DNA of 64,000 bases from Microbacterium sp. 2FI (lineage in GTDB: Bacteria; Actinomycetota; Actinomycetes; Actinomycetales; Microbacteriaceae), in the NCBI RefSeq assembly GCF_005502885.1, contig NZ_SCMR01000017.1, positions 1 to 64,000 of the forward strand. The letters are read 5' to 3'. Position numbers and translations under genes: made by a program. This document shows, piece after piece, positions 24,147 to 33,412 of this stretch. The notes beneath the pieces are model-generated. The model made no database searches, was not told where the DNA came from, and saw only the letters and a program-made list of their open reading frames with translations. The first letter of the stretch is position 1. Each line of letters opens with the position of its first letter.

Positions 24147-25544
24147 TCAGAGGTTGATCATGTGGCCTGCGAGACCGTGGAAGGCCTCCTGCACCGCTTC
24201 CGACAGCGTCGGGTGCGTGTGCACGTTGCGGGCCGCCTCGAGCGCCGTGAGGTCCCACTTCTGCGCGAGCGTCAGCTCGGGGAGCAGCTCCGACACGTCG
24301 GGGCCGATCAGGTGCCCGCCGAGCAGCTCGAGGTGCTCGCCGTCGGCGATGAGCTTGACGAAGCCGATCGGCTCGCCGAGGCCGTTCGCCTTGCCGTTGG
24401 CCGAGAACGGGAACTTCGCGACCTTCACGTCGTAGCCCTCGTCGCGCGCCTGCTGCTCGGTGAGGCCGAACGAGGCCACCTGCGGCGAGCAGAACGTCGC
24501 GCGCGGCATCATGCGGTAGTCGCCGAGCGGCATGGTCTCGGCCTTGCCGATCGTCTCGGCGGCGACGACGCCCTGCGCCTCGGCCACGTGGGCGAGCTGC
24601 AGCTTCGCGGTCACATCGCCGATCGCGTAGATGTGCGGCACCGAGGTGTGCATGAACTCGTCGATCTCGATCGCGCCGCGGTCGGTGAGCTTCACGCCGG
24701 TGGTCTCGAGCCCGAAGCCCTCGATGTTCGGGGCGAACCCGATCGACATCATGACCTTGTCGGCGTCGATCGAGGTCTGCGCGCCGTCCTTGGGCGTATA
24801 GGTCACGGTGACGCGGTCGCCGTGGTCGACGACGGTCTCGACCTTGGTCGAGGTGAGGATGTCGACGCCGTACTTCTTGTACTGGCGCGCGATCTCCTTC
24901 GACACGTCGGCGTCTTCGTTGGGAAGCGCGCGGTCGAGGAACTCGATGATCGTGACCTTCACGCCGTAGTTGACCAGCACGAAGGCGAACTCCATGCCGA
25001 TGGCGCCGGCGCCGACGACCACGATCGACTTCGGCAGGTCGCGCGCGAGGATCTGCTCCTCGTACGTCACGACGTTGCCGCCGAGTTCGACACCGGGGAG
25101 CAGGCGCACCTTCGAGCCGGTCGCGATGATCGCGTTGTCGAAGGTGAGGTCTTCGGTCGAGCCGTCGGCCTTGGCCACCGTGATGCCGTTCGGGCCCGTG
25201 AACGAACCCCGGCCCTCGTACTCGGTGACCTTGTTCTTCTTCATCAGGTAGTGGATGCCCTTGACGTGGGTGTCGGCCACCGTGCGGCTGCGATCCCACG
25301 CGGTTCCGAAGTCGAAGGTCACGTCCCCTCGGATGCCGAACAGCTCGGCCTTGTGATTGAAGGTGTGCGCGAGGTCGGCGTTCTTCAGAAGCGCCTTGGA
25401 GGGGATGCACCCCACGTTGAGGCAGACACCGCCCCAGTACTTCTCTTCGATGATGGCGACCGAGAGGCCCAGCTGAGCGCTGCGGACGGCCGCGACGTAC
25501 CCGCCGGGGCCGGCGCCGAGGATGACGACGTCGTAATGAGGCAT
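24147..25544 (-). CDS. lpd: Dihydrolipoyl dehydrogenase
   Basis: 465 residues. The FAD site is [14 protein letters not shown], the redox disulphide [10 protein letters not shown], the NAD site [12 protein letters not shown], the second FAD contact YAIGDV and the catalytic His-Glu region [13 protein letters not shown]. It reoxidises dihydrolipoamide in the 2-oxoacid dehydrogenase complexes in the cytoplasm. The start at 25544 fits the family; the longer frame overlaps the upstream CopC-like gene. A TAGGCT box 7 nt upstream shares its TAG with the CopC-like gene's stop codon. Confidence 0.95.
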   Translation of the reverse strand: MPHYDVVILGAGPGGYVAAVRSAQLGLSVAIIEEKYWGGVCLNVGCIPSKALLKNADLAHTFNHKAELFGIRGDVTFDFGTAWDRSRTVADTHVKGIHYLMKKNKVTEYEGRGSFTGPNGITVAKADGSTEDLTFDNAIIATGSKVRLLPGVELGGNVVTYEEQILARDLPKSIVVVGAGAIGMEFAFVLVNYGVKVTIIEFLDRALPNEDADVSKEIARQYKKYGVDILTSTKVETVVDHGDRVTVTYTPKDGAQTSIDADKVMMSIGFAPNIEGFGLETTGVKLTDRGAIEIDEFMHTSVPHIYAIGDVTAKLQLAHVAEAQGVVAAETIGKAETMPLGDYRMMPRATFCSPQVASFGLTEQQARDEGYDVKVAKFPFSANGKANGLGEPIGFVKLIADGEHLELLGGHLIGPDVSELLPELTLAQKWDLTALEAARNVHTHPTLSEAVQEAFHGLAGHMINL

Positions 25545-25551
25545 GGTTCCC

Positions 25552-25557
25552 AGCCTA
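25552..25557 (-). promoter_or_regulatory. -10 box TAGGCT overlapping the upstream stop codon
   Basis: The first three bases of TAGGCT are the stop codon of the CopC-like gene, and the ATG of lpd follows 7 nt downstream. Confidence 0.5.
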
Positions 25558-26259
25558 TCGCTCGGTGGGCGGCGCGGAGTCGGCGGGGGAGTCCGGAGCA
25601 GCCCCGCCCCCGAGCGCCCGTTCGCGGTTCTCGGCCAGCTCCTTCTGCTGGCGCGCCCGCGAGACCAGCAGGTACAGCACGGCGCCGCCGAGGCCGGCGA
25701 CGACGATGCCGCCGAGGATCCACGGCCACACGTCGCCGAACGTCGAGTCCTCGTCGGCCGGGGGTGCCGGCGTCGCGGTGGCAGTCGGCTCTTCGGTCGG
25801 CACGGGCTCGGTCGTGGCCGTGGGCTCAGTCGAAGGCGTCGGCGTCGCCGTCTCGGTCGGCGCACCGGTCACGGTGAAGTCGAACTCGCCCGAGATGGGG
25901 TGTCCGTCGCTCGAGACCACCTTCCACAGCACGGTCACGACGCCGGATGCCGAGCCCGTGAGCGGCTGCGTGAGCACGGTCTCGGATGCCGACGGTGCTC
26001 CATCCGTGAGGATCGTGCCCGCGGCATCCGTCACCTGCACTTCGGACGCGCCCTCGTCGGGGGCGATCACCGAGCTGAACGTCAGGGTCAGCTCGGCCGG
26101 CAGCGCATCGACGGTGGAGTCGGCGGCGGGACTCGAGCCGATGAGCTCGTCGTGCGCGGCGGCCGGCGAAACGGGTACGAGAAGCGCAACCGCAGCGAGG
26201 AGAAGAACCGCGACAAGCGCGAGGGACGAACGGAGTCTGAACACGCGGGGGGCTGGCAC
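25555..26259 (-). CDS. CopC-domain copper-binding membrane-anchored protein
   Basis: 234 residues. A signal peptide probably ends before His36 (SPAAA-HDEL), leaving the N-terminal His that binds Cu(II) in CopC. A CopC beta-sandwich (about 36-130) includes the SSDGHPISG His, followed by a Thr/Pro/Glu-rich linker and one membrane helix (about 182-204) with a cytoplasmic tail. It should hold copper on the outer face. No CopD follows; lpd lies directly downstream. The GTG start follows TAGGCT by 7 nt. Confidence 0.85.
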   Translation of the reverse strand: MPAPRVFRLRSSLALVAVLLLAAVALLVPVSPAAAHDELIGSSPAADSTVDALPAELTLTFSSVIAPDEGASEVQVTDAAGTILTDGAPSASETVLTQPLTGSASGVVTVLWKVVSSDGHPISGEFDFTVTGAPTETATPTPSTEPTATTEPVPTEEPTATATPAPPADEDSTFGDVWPWILGGIVVAGLGGAVLYLLVSRARQQKELAENRERALGGGAAPDSPADSAPPTER

Positions 26260-26266
26260 CCGATCG

Positions 26267-26272
26267 AGCCTA
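26267..26272 (-). promoter_or_regulatory. -10 box TAGGCT (minus strand), leaderless
   Basis: TAGGCT lies 7 nt before the GTG of the CopC-like gene at 26259. Confidence 0.55.
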
Positions 26273-26426
26273 GCCGTTACGTTTCAACCATCCCCGGTCG
26301 CGACGTTGTGACCGGAAACACGGTGTTCACGAGCGGGGTCCCGCCGGCGAAACAGACGACTGTCACGCTGGCGCCGGGCCCCTGCGCCCGCGCTCGCGGC
26401 TGCGAGCGCACCGACGAAAGGAAGTC

Positions 26427-29060
26427 ATGAGACTCTTGCGTTCCATCGCGATCGTCAGCGGCGTCGCCATCGCCGCGGCGTCGTTCACGACGGGTGCCGC
26501 GTTCGCGGCGCCCGACTCCGGCGGTCGCGGACCCGACCGCGATCCCGATTCGGCGAGCGCGACCTCGTTCGCCGAGCTCGTCAAGCTCGCCAAGACCGGG
26601 GTGGCCGCCAAAGCCACCGACGGCGCGATCGCGATGCCGACGTCGTACCCGGTTCAGCCCGCGCTGACGGTGTACCCCGCCGACGTCCCCGACGCGACCA
26701 CCCTCAACCAGACGATCGCGTTCTCGCAGCTCGCGCCGCGACTGAACGAGCTCATGGCCGAGAGCGACCGGGTCTCGACCCAGATCGTCGGTCAGTCGAC
26801 CGGCGGACGCGACCTGTACCTCGTGACGGTCACCGCACCCGAGAGCCGCGGCGAGACCGCGCGGCAGACGAAGTGGCGCGATGAGATCCGCACGACGCCC
26901 GAGAAGGCCGCGAGCAACACCCAGCTCGCCGCCGACTACAAGACGCCGATCTGGATCAGCTCGAACATCCACGGCAACGAGTGGGAGGGCACGGATGCTG
27001 CGATGCAGCTCATCGAAGAGCTCGCCCTCTCGGACGACCCTGCCACCGCAGCGACGCTCGAAGACCACCGTCTCTACTTCTCGCTGACGCTCAACCCCGA
27101 CGGGCGCACGCTCGCCACGCGCGCGACCGCGTTGTCGCTCGACGCGAACCGCGACATGGTGACCCTCACCACGCCCGAGGCGCGGTCGTTCGTCGCGACG
27201 GCGCAGGCGCTGCAGCCGCTGTACGCCGCCGACTTCCACGGCTACACCGGCGTGCTGCAGGTCGAGCCCTGCGGACCCCCGCACGGCGAGAACTACGAGT
27301 ACGACCTGTTCATCCCGCACGGCTACGCCGCCGCCCTCCAGGTCGAGGCCGATGTCGTCGCCGCCGACATCCCGGGCAACACGTACTACAACACGTCCAC
27401 CGGCGTGACCGGGAACACGAACACCGGCAACATCAAGATCCCGTACCGCGACACCCCGTCGGGCTGGGACGACTACCCGCCGATCTTCACGGCGCAGTAC
27501 GCCGCTTTCCACGGCGCGGTGACCGCGACCGTCGAGCTGCCCAAGAGCCGCTCGGGATCGACCACGACGCCGGAGAACGCGATCATCAACACTGCGGTCG
27601 CCAAGGCGACGATGGACTCGATGGTGGCCTACGTCGCGGAGAACTCCGACGCGATGCTCGCCGACCAGATCGAGTCGTTCCGTCGCGGCCTCGCCGGCGC
27701 GCCGAAGGACTCGCTCACGGCGGCCGACATCGCTGCGGTCCCCGGACCCGACCAGTGGAAGCCGCTGTGGGACGTCGCCGACGACCAGGATCCGGTCTCG
27801 CTGCCGCGCGCGTACGTCATCCCCGTCGGTGACGCGCAGCGCTCGGCATCCGACGCCGAAGCCCTCGTCGACGCCCTGCTGTTCCACGGCGTCGAGGTGG
27901 GCACGCTGCCGCGGGCTGCGACCGTCGCGGGCGTCACGTACCCGGCCGGATCGTTCGTGGTCGACATGCACCAGCCGCGCCGTGGCCTCGCCAACGTGCT
28001 GCTCGACCTCGGCACCGACATCTCGAACAAGGTGCCCTCGATGTACGACATCTCGGCCTGGAGCCTCGCCTACCTCTGGGGCGCCACGGTCGACAAGGTC
28101 GGATCGACGACGGATGCCGCGATCGGCACGCTCGTGCCGCTGCACCGCGTTCCGCAGAACGGCGTGCTGCCGAAGAAGGCGCCGTACGTGGCCTTCGACG
28201 TCGCCGGTGTCGAGGACTACCGGGCGCTGAACGCGCTGCTGGCCGCCGACGCACCCGTGTGGCTGCTCGACGACGGCCGCGCCGTGGTCGGACCCGAGGG
28301 TCTGAAGGCAGCGGCGAACGCCGTCGTGACCTACGACATCGCGTTCGAGGCCGCCTCGGCCGCTGATGTCGCATCCCTCGCCGAGGCGGAGGTGCTCGAG
28401 CCGCTCACGATCGCGGTGGCGGGAAACCAGGACGACGCGCTCGCGCTCGCCGAACTGGGCTTCACCGACATCGTGCGGGTGACCGCGGCAGGCGTGCAGG
28501 CCGGTGCCGCTGCCGGAACGCCGACCGGGCTCGAGAATGCCGACCTGCTGTGGGTCGGCTCGCAGTTCTCGCTCGCGGCCGGCTCGGCGGGCCGCGCGTA
28601 CGTCCAGTCGTGGGTCACCGCCGGCGGATCGATCGTCGGACGCACCAACCAGGCGTTCACGGTGGCCTCGACGTACGGACTCGTCTCGGGCACGGTCGTC
28701 GCGGGCAACAACTCGGGCAACGGCATCGTCGATGTGACGACGCCCGAGGGCTCGCTGTTCGCGGATTACCCGCAGGACACGTCGTTCATCTACCCGGCGT
28801 TCTGGTTCACGGGCCTCGGCGCGGGCACGACGGCCGAGGTGACGTACGCCGACGATGTGCTGCTTGCCGGCCACTGGCGTGCGACGAACGCGACCAACGG
28901 ACCGGCGATCGCGGCCGGTCAGGCCGCGGTCATCTCGGGCGAATCGGCGACCGGATCCCGCGCCGTCGTGTTCGGCACCACGCCGTTCTTCCGGACGCAC
29001 CCGAAGGGCGGCATGAGCCAGGCGGCGCAGGCCATCTTCTGGGCGGCCTCGGGCGACTGA
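26427..29060 (+). CDS. Secreted M14-family zinc carboxypeptidase
   Basis: 877 residues with a signal peptide (about 1-28, AAFAA). The zinc ligands are the HGNE His and Glu (near residue 182), and the third ligand is His in AADFHGYTG (near 271). The catalytic Glu is in TVELPKS (near 369). After the M14 domain comes about 480 residues of uncharacterised, Ala/Val/Asp-rich sequence with repeated beta-like segments. It is probably exported and acts on extracellular peptides. AAAGGAA precedes the ATG. The gene is divergent from the CopC-like gene and is followed by a hairpin. Confidence 0.88.
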   Translation: MRLLRSIAIVSGVAIAAASFTTGAAFAAPDSGGRGPDRDPDSASATSFAELVKLAKTGVAAKATDGAIAMPTSYPVQPALTVYPADVPDATTLNQTIAFSQLAPRLNELMAESDRVSTQIVGQSTGGRDLYLVTVTAPESRGETARQTKWRDEIRTTPEKAASNTQLAADYKTPIWISSNIHGNEWEGTDAAMQLIEELALSDDPATAATLEDHRLYFSLTLNPDGRTLATRATALSLDANRDMVTLTTPEARSFVATAQALQPLYAADFHGYTGVLQVEPCGPPHGENYEYDLFIPHGYAAALQVEADVVAADIPGNTYYNTSTGVTGNTNTGNIKIPYRDTPSGWDDYPPIFTAQYAAFHGAVTATVELPKSRSGSTTTPENAIINTAVAKATMDSMVAYVAENSDAMLADQIESFRRGLAGAPKDSLTAADIAAVPGPDQWKPLWDVADDQDPVSLPRAYVIPVGDAQRSASDAEALVDALLFHGVEVGTLPRAATVAGVTYPAGSFVVDMHQPRRGLANVLLDLGTDISNKVPSMYDISAWSLAYLWGATVDKVGSTTDAAIGTLVPLHRVPQNGVLPKKAPYVAFDVAGVEDYRALNALLAADAPVWLLDDGRAVVGPEGLKAAANAVVTYDIAFEAASAADVASLAEAEVLEPLTIAVAGNQDDALALAELGFTDIVRVTAAGVQAGAAAGTPTGLENADLLWVGSQFSLAAGSAGRAYVQSWVTAGGSIVGRTNQAFTVASTYGLVSGTVVAGNNSGNGIVDVTTPEGSLFADYPQDTSFIYPAFWFTGLGAGTTAEVTYADDVLLAGHWRATNATNGPAIAAGQAAVISGESATGSRAVVFGTTPFFRTHPKGGMSQAAQAIFWAASGD

Positions 29061-29071
29061 CCTCGTTCCAT

Positions 29072-29116
29072 GAGACTCCCGTCTCTGCTCCTGTGCGGGG
29101 CAGAGGCGGGAGTCTC
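29072..29116 (+). terminator. Long hairpin after the M14 peptidase gene
   Basis: GAGACTCCCG pairs with CGGGAGTCTC and, further in, CTCTGC with GCAGAG. It begins 12 nt after the stop codon. No U-tract follows. Confidence 0.5.
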
Positions 29117-29248
29117 GGCGTTTCGGGCCATGTGACGCTCGTGTGAATTGCTCGTGAGCGTGCGATCAACCCCGTGACGCCGGGCGCCTCGCGGAGTAGC
29201 GTTCGAACCAGCGGCGCGGAGCCGTCGCCGAAGCGGAAGGAGCGTCCG

Positions 29249-29650
29249 ATGGACTCGATGATGATGAACGCCATGTCGAAGGACATGATGTCGATGCCCG
29301 GTATGGACATGATGGACATGTCGGTGATGCAGGCCTGTATGGACGCCTGCTCGGCCTGCGAGCAGGCATGCACCGTGTGCTCGACGCAGATGATGTCGTG
29401 CGGCCCCGCCTGCATGAACTGCGCCGACATGTGCAACACGATGATGCGCTCGATGATGCGCATGCAGGGGATGACCCCGGCCTCGATGATGGCGATGCTC
29501 GACGCCTGCATCGCGATGTGCCAGACCTGCATGGACGAGTGCATGGAGCACGCCGACCACAGCGAGGTCTGCAAGATGTGCGCTCAGTCGTGCCAGGCCT
29601 GCATGGACGCCTGCATGGCCATGAAGGACATGATGATGGCGATGAGCTGA
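29249..29650 (+). CDS. Met/Cys-rich four-helix copper-storage-like protein (Csp/DUF326)
   Basis: 133 residues with about 38 Met and 18 Cys. Cys recur in CxxxC spacing (ACMDACSACEQAC, ACIAMCQTCMDEC, CQACMDAC), as in the copper storage protein Csp3, where a four-helix bundle binds many Cu(I) in its core. The N-terminal 30 residues are almost only Met, Asp and Ser. It has no signal peptide, so it is probably cytosolic. The ATG at 29249 has AAGGAG in place; the longer frame is rejected. The role is inferred from composition and spacing; copper binding is unproven. Confidence 0.8.
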   Translation: MDSMMMNAMSKDMMSMPGMDMMDMSVMQACMDACSACEQACTVCSTQMMSCGPACMNCADMCNTMMRSMMRMQGMTPASMMAMLDACIAMCQTCMDECMEHADHSEVCKMCAQSCQACMDACMAMKDMMMAMS

Positions 29651-29679
29651 CGCTTCGTCTCGCTGCGCTCGCTCAGCGC
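29651..29679. repeat. Dispersed palindromic repeat, single copy
   Basis: One inverted-orientation copy, CGCTTCGTCTCGCTGCG then CTCGCTCAGCGC, sits between the convergent copper-storage gene and the gene at 29688. Confidence 0.7.
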
Positions 29680-29687
29680 AAGCTCAG

Positions 29688-30038
29688 TCAGCCGCGCTGG
29701 ATGTTGTAGCGCACGTTTCCGATCGCCAGCACGTCGTAGCGCCCGTGGAGCGCCACCGGTGCGCCCGGCGCCAGGCCGATGGCCGCGCCCGCCCTGCTCC
29801 ACACGGTCACCGTGTCGTCGTCCTGGAACGTGCGCAGCGCGATGACGCCGGTCTCGGCATCCGCTGTCTCGACGATCGCGTCCGCCCAATCCGAGGGCGT
29901 CGCCGACGCCAGCCGAGACTGGATGAGGTGCAGGGCGTGGCCCGGTGCGTAGGACGAGCAGCGGTCGCCGTGGTCGCACATGCACGCCGCACGCTCACGC
30001 ACCGGGAGGGGCGGAATGTGGGTGTGCGGGCTGGTCAC
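29688..30038 (-). CDS. Hypothetical protein with CMCDHGDRC motif
   Basis: 116 residues. A polar N-terminus is followed by RAACMCDHGDRCSSYAPG, with four Cys and a His in a short stretch that could bind a metal, then a mixed alpha/beta region ending in strands (VTVWSRAGAAIGL, VALHGRYDVLAIGNV). The GTG at 30036-30038 has GAAGGAG upstream. It faces the copper-storage-like gene. No family recognised. Confidence 0.65.
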   Translation of the reverse strand: MTSPHTHIPPLPVRERAACMCDHGDRCSSYAPGHALHLIQSRLASATPSDWADAIVETADAETGVIALRTFQDDDTVTVWSRAGAAIGLAPGAPVALHGRYDVLAIGNVRYNIQRG

Positions 30039-30178
30039 GACGGTCTCCTTCTCGTAGCGGAACTCTGGCCAGGCTAGGGGGGATGAGCCCGCGCGGCATC
30101 CCGATCGAAACGGTGCGAAACATTGGAGAACCCGATGAATCGGGCGAAACCGGCCCTTTCGCGCCGCAGTCCATCGGC

Positions 30179-30184
30179 TAGGCT
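30179..30184 (+). promoter_or_regulatory. -10 box TAGGCT of garA
   Basis: TAGGCT is followed by about 20 nt containing AGAGGAGG before the GTG at 30205, so here a short leader with a ribosome binding site is expected. Confidence 0.5.
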
Positions 30185-30204
30185 TGCCACGCAGAGGAGG
30201 CAAC

Positions 30205-30714
30205 GTGGAGGACAACCGCCGACCCGAACCGGACGAGATCCGGCGAGGTCCCGGCGCGGGGGACGACCTGCAGGAGTCCGACCGCGGCACTGATACCACC
30301 CAGACTTTCGGGCACGATTCCGATCTGTCGTTCATCCCCTTCGGGAGTGAACTGGGCGAGGCCGAACTCGATGCGATCGAGTCGCTTCCCTCGGGGGCGG
30401 CGTTGCTGCTCGTGCGGTCAGGACCCACGGCCGGAGCCCGCTATCTGCTCGATACCGACGTCACGACGGTGGGTCGGCATCCCGAGGCCGACATCTTCTT
30501 CGACGACGTGACCGTGTCGCGTCGTCACGCCGAGATCACCCGCACCGGCACGTCGTTCGAACTCGTCGACCAGCGCTCTCTCAACGGCACCTACGTCAAC
30601 GGCGAACGCGCCGACCGCGCGGTGCTCGTCAACGGCTCCGAGGTGCGCATCGGCAAGTTCCGCCTCAACTTCTTCGTCTCGCCCGCCGACCTCGCGCAGG
30701 CGGCGGACGGCTGA
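30205..30714 (+). CDS. garA: FHA-domain regulator GarA/OdhI
   Basis: 169 residues. The FHA domain (about 78-150) has the phosphothreonine-binding GRHPEADIFFDDVTVSRRHA and SLNGTYVNGE. The N-terminus carries DTTQTF (Thr31, Thr32), the counterpart of the PknB/PknG-phosphorylated ETT motif of GarA/OdhI. Unphosphorylated, the family binds and inhibits the 2-oxoglutarate dehydrogenase complex and controls glutamate metabolism. The GTG at 30205 is chosen because AGAGGAGG precedes it. The stop overlaps the next start (TGATG). The kinase partner lies in the same window at 45.8 kb. Confidence 0.9.
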   Translation: MEDNRRPEPDEIRRGPGAGDDLQESDRGTDTTQTFGHDSDLSFIPFGSELGEAELDAIESLPSGAALLLVRSGPTAGARYLLDTDVTTVGRHPEADIFFDDVTVSRRHAEITRTGTSFELVDQRSLNGTYVNGERADRAVLVNGSEVRIGKFRLNFFVSPADLAQAADG

Positions 30715-31406
30715 TGCCGGCCGTTTCCGCCCGAGGACGCGCTGCGTCACCGGGTCTTCTGAGCATTGGCCAGGTGCTTGCCAGGCTCTCGCCGGAGTTC
30801 CCGACGCTCACCTCGAGCAAGCTCCGATTCCTCGAAGTGCAGGGCATCGTCACACCCACGCGCACCGAGTCGGGGTACCGCAAGTTCTCGCAGAACGACC
30901 TCGAGCGACTGCGTCTCGCGCTCACGCTGCAGCGCGACCACTACCTGCCGCTCGTCGTGATCCGCGAGTACCTCGAAGACGTCGACGCCGGCCGCAACCC
31001 GGCGACGCCCGCGGCCGTGCCGCCGACCTCGATCGTCCCGGCCCCGCGCCGTTACCGCCGGGAGGAGCTGCTGGCGGCGTCCGGCGCCGCGCCGCAGCTG
31101 CTCAACGACGCGATCAGCACGGGCGTGCTCGTTCCCGCGGACGCCTACACCGACCAGTCGGTGGCGCTGCTGCGCGCGCTCGTGGCGCTCGACCGGCACG
31201 GCATCGAGCCGCGCCACGTGCGTGCGCTCCGCCAGAACGCCGAGCGTGACGTGGCACTCATCGACCAGGCGCTCGCGCCGCTCCTGCGACGGACGGATGC
31301 GGCATCCCGAGGCCGCGCCGGCGAACTCGCCCCCGAGCTGTTGAACAGGCTCGACGATGTGCGGGCGATCTTCGTCAAGGCGGCTCTCGACCGTCTGCTG
31401 TCGTGA
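30714..31406 (+). CDS. ftsR: MerR-type regulator FtsR
   Basis: 230 residues. A MerR-like winged helix (about 15-85) includes LSIGQVLARLSPEFPTLTSS and GYRKFSQNDLERL, followed by a long helical C-terminal dimerisation region. It belongs to the Rv1828/FtsR group, of which the corynebacterial member regulates ftsZ. It is translationally coupled to garA. The Pro/Ala-rich stretch near residues 90-115 varies between relatives. Confidence 0.85.
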   Translation: MPAVSARGRAASPGLLSIGQVLARLSPEFPTLTSSKLRFLEVQGIVTPTRTESGYRKFSQNDLERLRLALTLQRDHYLPLVVIREYLEDVDAGRNPATPAAVPPTSIVPAPRRYRREELLAASGAAPQLLNDAISTGVLVPADAYTDQSVALLRALVALDRHGIEPRHVRALRQNAERDVALIDQALAPLLRRTDAASRGRAGELAPELLNRLDDVRAIFVKAALDRLLS

Positions 31407-31524
31407 GGTCGGGTGCCGGATCCGTCACGATCCGGCGACACGCCGAGGCGCTGCGACCGATGTCGTTGCCGGACGGCCGGGGCTCATCTAGCGTGGACTT
31501 AGCCATTCCGGAGGGGGGACGAGC

Positions 31525-32070
31525 ATGACTGCTCGAGAAACGGCGGGCGAACAGCCTTACGCCGACGACCTCCTCTTCACCGACGGTCTGCCGCAGATGG
31601 ACGACGAGGTCGGCTACCGCGGCGCTGTCGCAGCCCGCGCCGCCGGCATCACCTACCGTCAGCTGGACTACTGGGCCCGCACCGAGCTCGTCGAGCCCAC
31701 GGTTCGCGGGGCGTCGGGGTCGGGTTCCCAGCGGCTGTACGGCTTCCGCGACATCCTGGTGCTCAAGCTCGTCAAGCGCCTGCTCGACACCGGCATCTCG
31801 CTGCAGCAGATCCGCACCGCGGTCGAGCAGCTGCGTGCGTCCGGCATCCGCGATCTCGCCGGCACCACGCTCATGAGCGACGGCGCCTCGGTCTACCTCT
31901 GCACCTCGAACGACGAGGTCATCGACCTCGTGAGCCGCGGGCAGGGCGTCTTCGGCATCGCCGTGGGCAAGGTGCTGCACGAGGTCGAGTCGACGCTCGT
32001 CGACTTCGACGCTCAGGCGCCCGACGCGATGGACGAGCTCTCGGCCCGTCGCGCTGCGCGCAGCGCCTGA
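31525..32070 (+). CDS. MerR-family regulator, Rv1830 type
   Basis: 181 residues. A MerR DNA-binding domain sits in the middle: YRGAVAARAAGITYRQLDYW, then GSQRLYGFRDILVLKLVKRL. The C-terminal part ISLQQIRTAVEQLRASGIRD leads into a small sensing domain. It resembles the second MerR of the garA neighbourhood (Rv1830 in M. tuberculosis). The gene for the DUF151 nuclease found between the two MerR genes there is missing here. Ligand unknown. Confidence 0.82.
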   Translation: MTARETAGEQPYADDLLFTDGLPQMDDEVGYRGAVAARAAGITYRQLDYWARTELVEPTVRGASGSGSQRLYGFRDILVLKLVKRLLDTGISLQQIRTAVEQLRASGIRDLAGTTLMSDGASVYLCTSNDEVIDLVSRGQGVFGIAVGKVLHEVESTLVDFDAQAPDAMDELSARRAARSA

Positions 32071-32098
32071 CCCGCAGAAGCTCGCCGCCGCCGGCGCG

Positions 32099-33337
32099 CT
32101 ACGCCTGAAGCACGCGCTCCTCGGCATCCATCGCCACATCGACGGATGCTGCAGCCGCCGTCACCGCAGCGAACGCCTGCGCGAGGTCGGCGATCAGGTC
32201 GCCGGGGTTCTCGAGGCCGATCGACAGGCGCACGAGCGCTGCGGAGGGCTTGGCGGCGGCATCCACCGGACGATGCGTGAGGGCTGCCGGATGCTGGATG
32301 AGCGAGTCGACGCTGCCGAGCGACACCGCGTGCGTGAACAGCCGCACGGCCGAGGTCAGCGCGCTCGCGGCCTCGTAGCCGCCTGCGAGTTGGATCGCGA
32401 TCATCGCGCCCGGCCCGGACTGCTGGGTGCCGACGAGTCCGCGCGGATCGCACTCGGCGAAGCCGGGGAAGTGCACCGCGCGCACCTCGTCGCGCGTCGC
32501 GAGCCACTCGGCGACGACGCGCGCGCCCTCCTGCTGCGCGCGCACGCGTAGCGGCAGGGTCGCAAGGCCCCGGTGCAGCAGGTACGCGGCGAGCGGGTGC
32601 AGGATCGCGCCGGTGATCGCACGGGTGCGGCGCAGCGACGCGGCCGTGGCGGCATCGCACGCCACGACTCCGCCGACGACGTCGCCGTGGCCGCCGAGGT
32701 ACTTCGTGGCGCTGTGCAGCGAGATCGCGGCGCCGAGATCCAGCGGGCGCTGCAGCACCGGTGTCGCGAACGTGTTGTCGACGAGCACAGGCACATCGCC
32801 TGCGGCCGCGACGACGGCGCGGATGTCGACGAGGTCGAGCGTGGGGTTCGCCGGCGTCTCGAGCACGACCAGCGCGGTGTCGGGGCGGATGGATGCCGAG
32901 ACCTCGGCCTCGGTGCAGAACGTCGTCTCGATGCCGAGGAGGCCCGAGGCGAGCAGATGGTCGGTGCCGCCGTAGAGCGGGCGCACCGCGACGACGTGGC
33001 GCAGGCCCCGGTCGTGCGAGAGCGACAGCAGCACCGCGGTGACCGCGGCCATGCCCGACGAGAACGCGACGGCCTCTTCGGCGTGCTCGAGGCGCGCGAG
33101 GGCCTCTTCGAACCGCGCGACGGTGGGGTTCCACAGGCGCGCATAGACGTGGGAGCCGCCCTCGAGCGGGAGTCCGCCGGTCGCGAGCACCTCGTACGAG
33201 AGCCCGCCGACCTCGACGTCGGGAAGCGGATTCGTCGACGAGAGGTCGAGGGGGAGGGCGTGCACACCGAGGCTCGCGAGATCGTCGCGGCCGGCGTGGA
33301 CGGCAAGGCTGTCAGGGTGCAGCGTCATCGGCGTCAT
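32099..33337 (-). CDS. PLP-dependent Cys/Met-metabolism enzyme
   Basis: 412 residues. The PLP lysine motif is SATKYLGGHGDVVGG, with GGLPLEGGSHVYARLWNPT, AVAFSSGMAA and TPANPTLDLVD as further landmarks. It is in the cystathionine gamma-synthase / cystathionine gamma-lyase / methionine gamma-lyase family; which reaction it performs cannot be decided here. The ATG at 33337 is followed three codons on by another ATG. It is divergent from an Lrp-type regulator across 102 nt, which suggests amino-acid-responsive control of a lyase. Confidence 0.88.
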   Translation of the reverse strand: MTPMTLHPDSLAVHAGRDDLASLGVHALPLDLSSTNPLPDVEVGGLSYEVLATGGLPLEGGSHVYARLWNPTVARFEEALARLEHAEEAVAFSSGMAAVTAVLLSLSHDRGLRHVVAVRPLYGGTDHLLASGLLGIETTFCTEAEVSASIRPDTALVVLETPANPTLDLVDIRAVVAAAGDVPVLVDNTFATPVLQRPLDLGAAISLHSATKYLGGHGDVVGGVVACDAATAASLRRTRAITGAILHPLAAYLLHRGLATLPLRVRAQQEGARVVAEWLATRDEVRAVHFPGFAECDPRGLVGTQQSGPGAMIAIQLAGGYEAASALTSAVRLFTHAVSLGSVDSLIQHPAALTHRPVDAAAKPSAALVRLSIGLENPGDLIADLAQAFAAVTAAAASVDVAMDAEERVLQA

Positions 33338-33369
33338 GGAGGAATCGTCGATGATTGCGCAGAGAATGG

Positions 33370-33412
33370 CAAGAAGTCTTGAGTGATTGATCGGACTCCG
33401 TCACAATCGTGA
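33370..33412. promoter_or_regulatory. Two spaced palindromes between PLP enzyme and Lrp regulator
   Basis: CAAGAAGTCTTG (33370-33381) and TCACAATCGTGA (33401-33412) are near-palindromes whose centres are 31 bp apart, about three turns. The spacing suits binding by an Lrp/AsnC oligomer on one face of the DNA. Confidence 0.4.

Noticed and set aside
26277-29000. Long minus-strand open frame opposite the M14 peptidase
   Set aside because: The plus-strand frame has a signal peptide, zinc motif and ribosome binding site; the minus frame shows only Arg/Gly/Val-rich shadow sequence.
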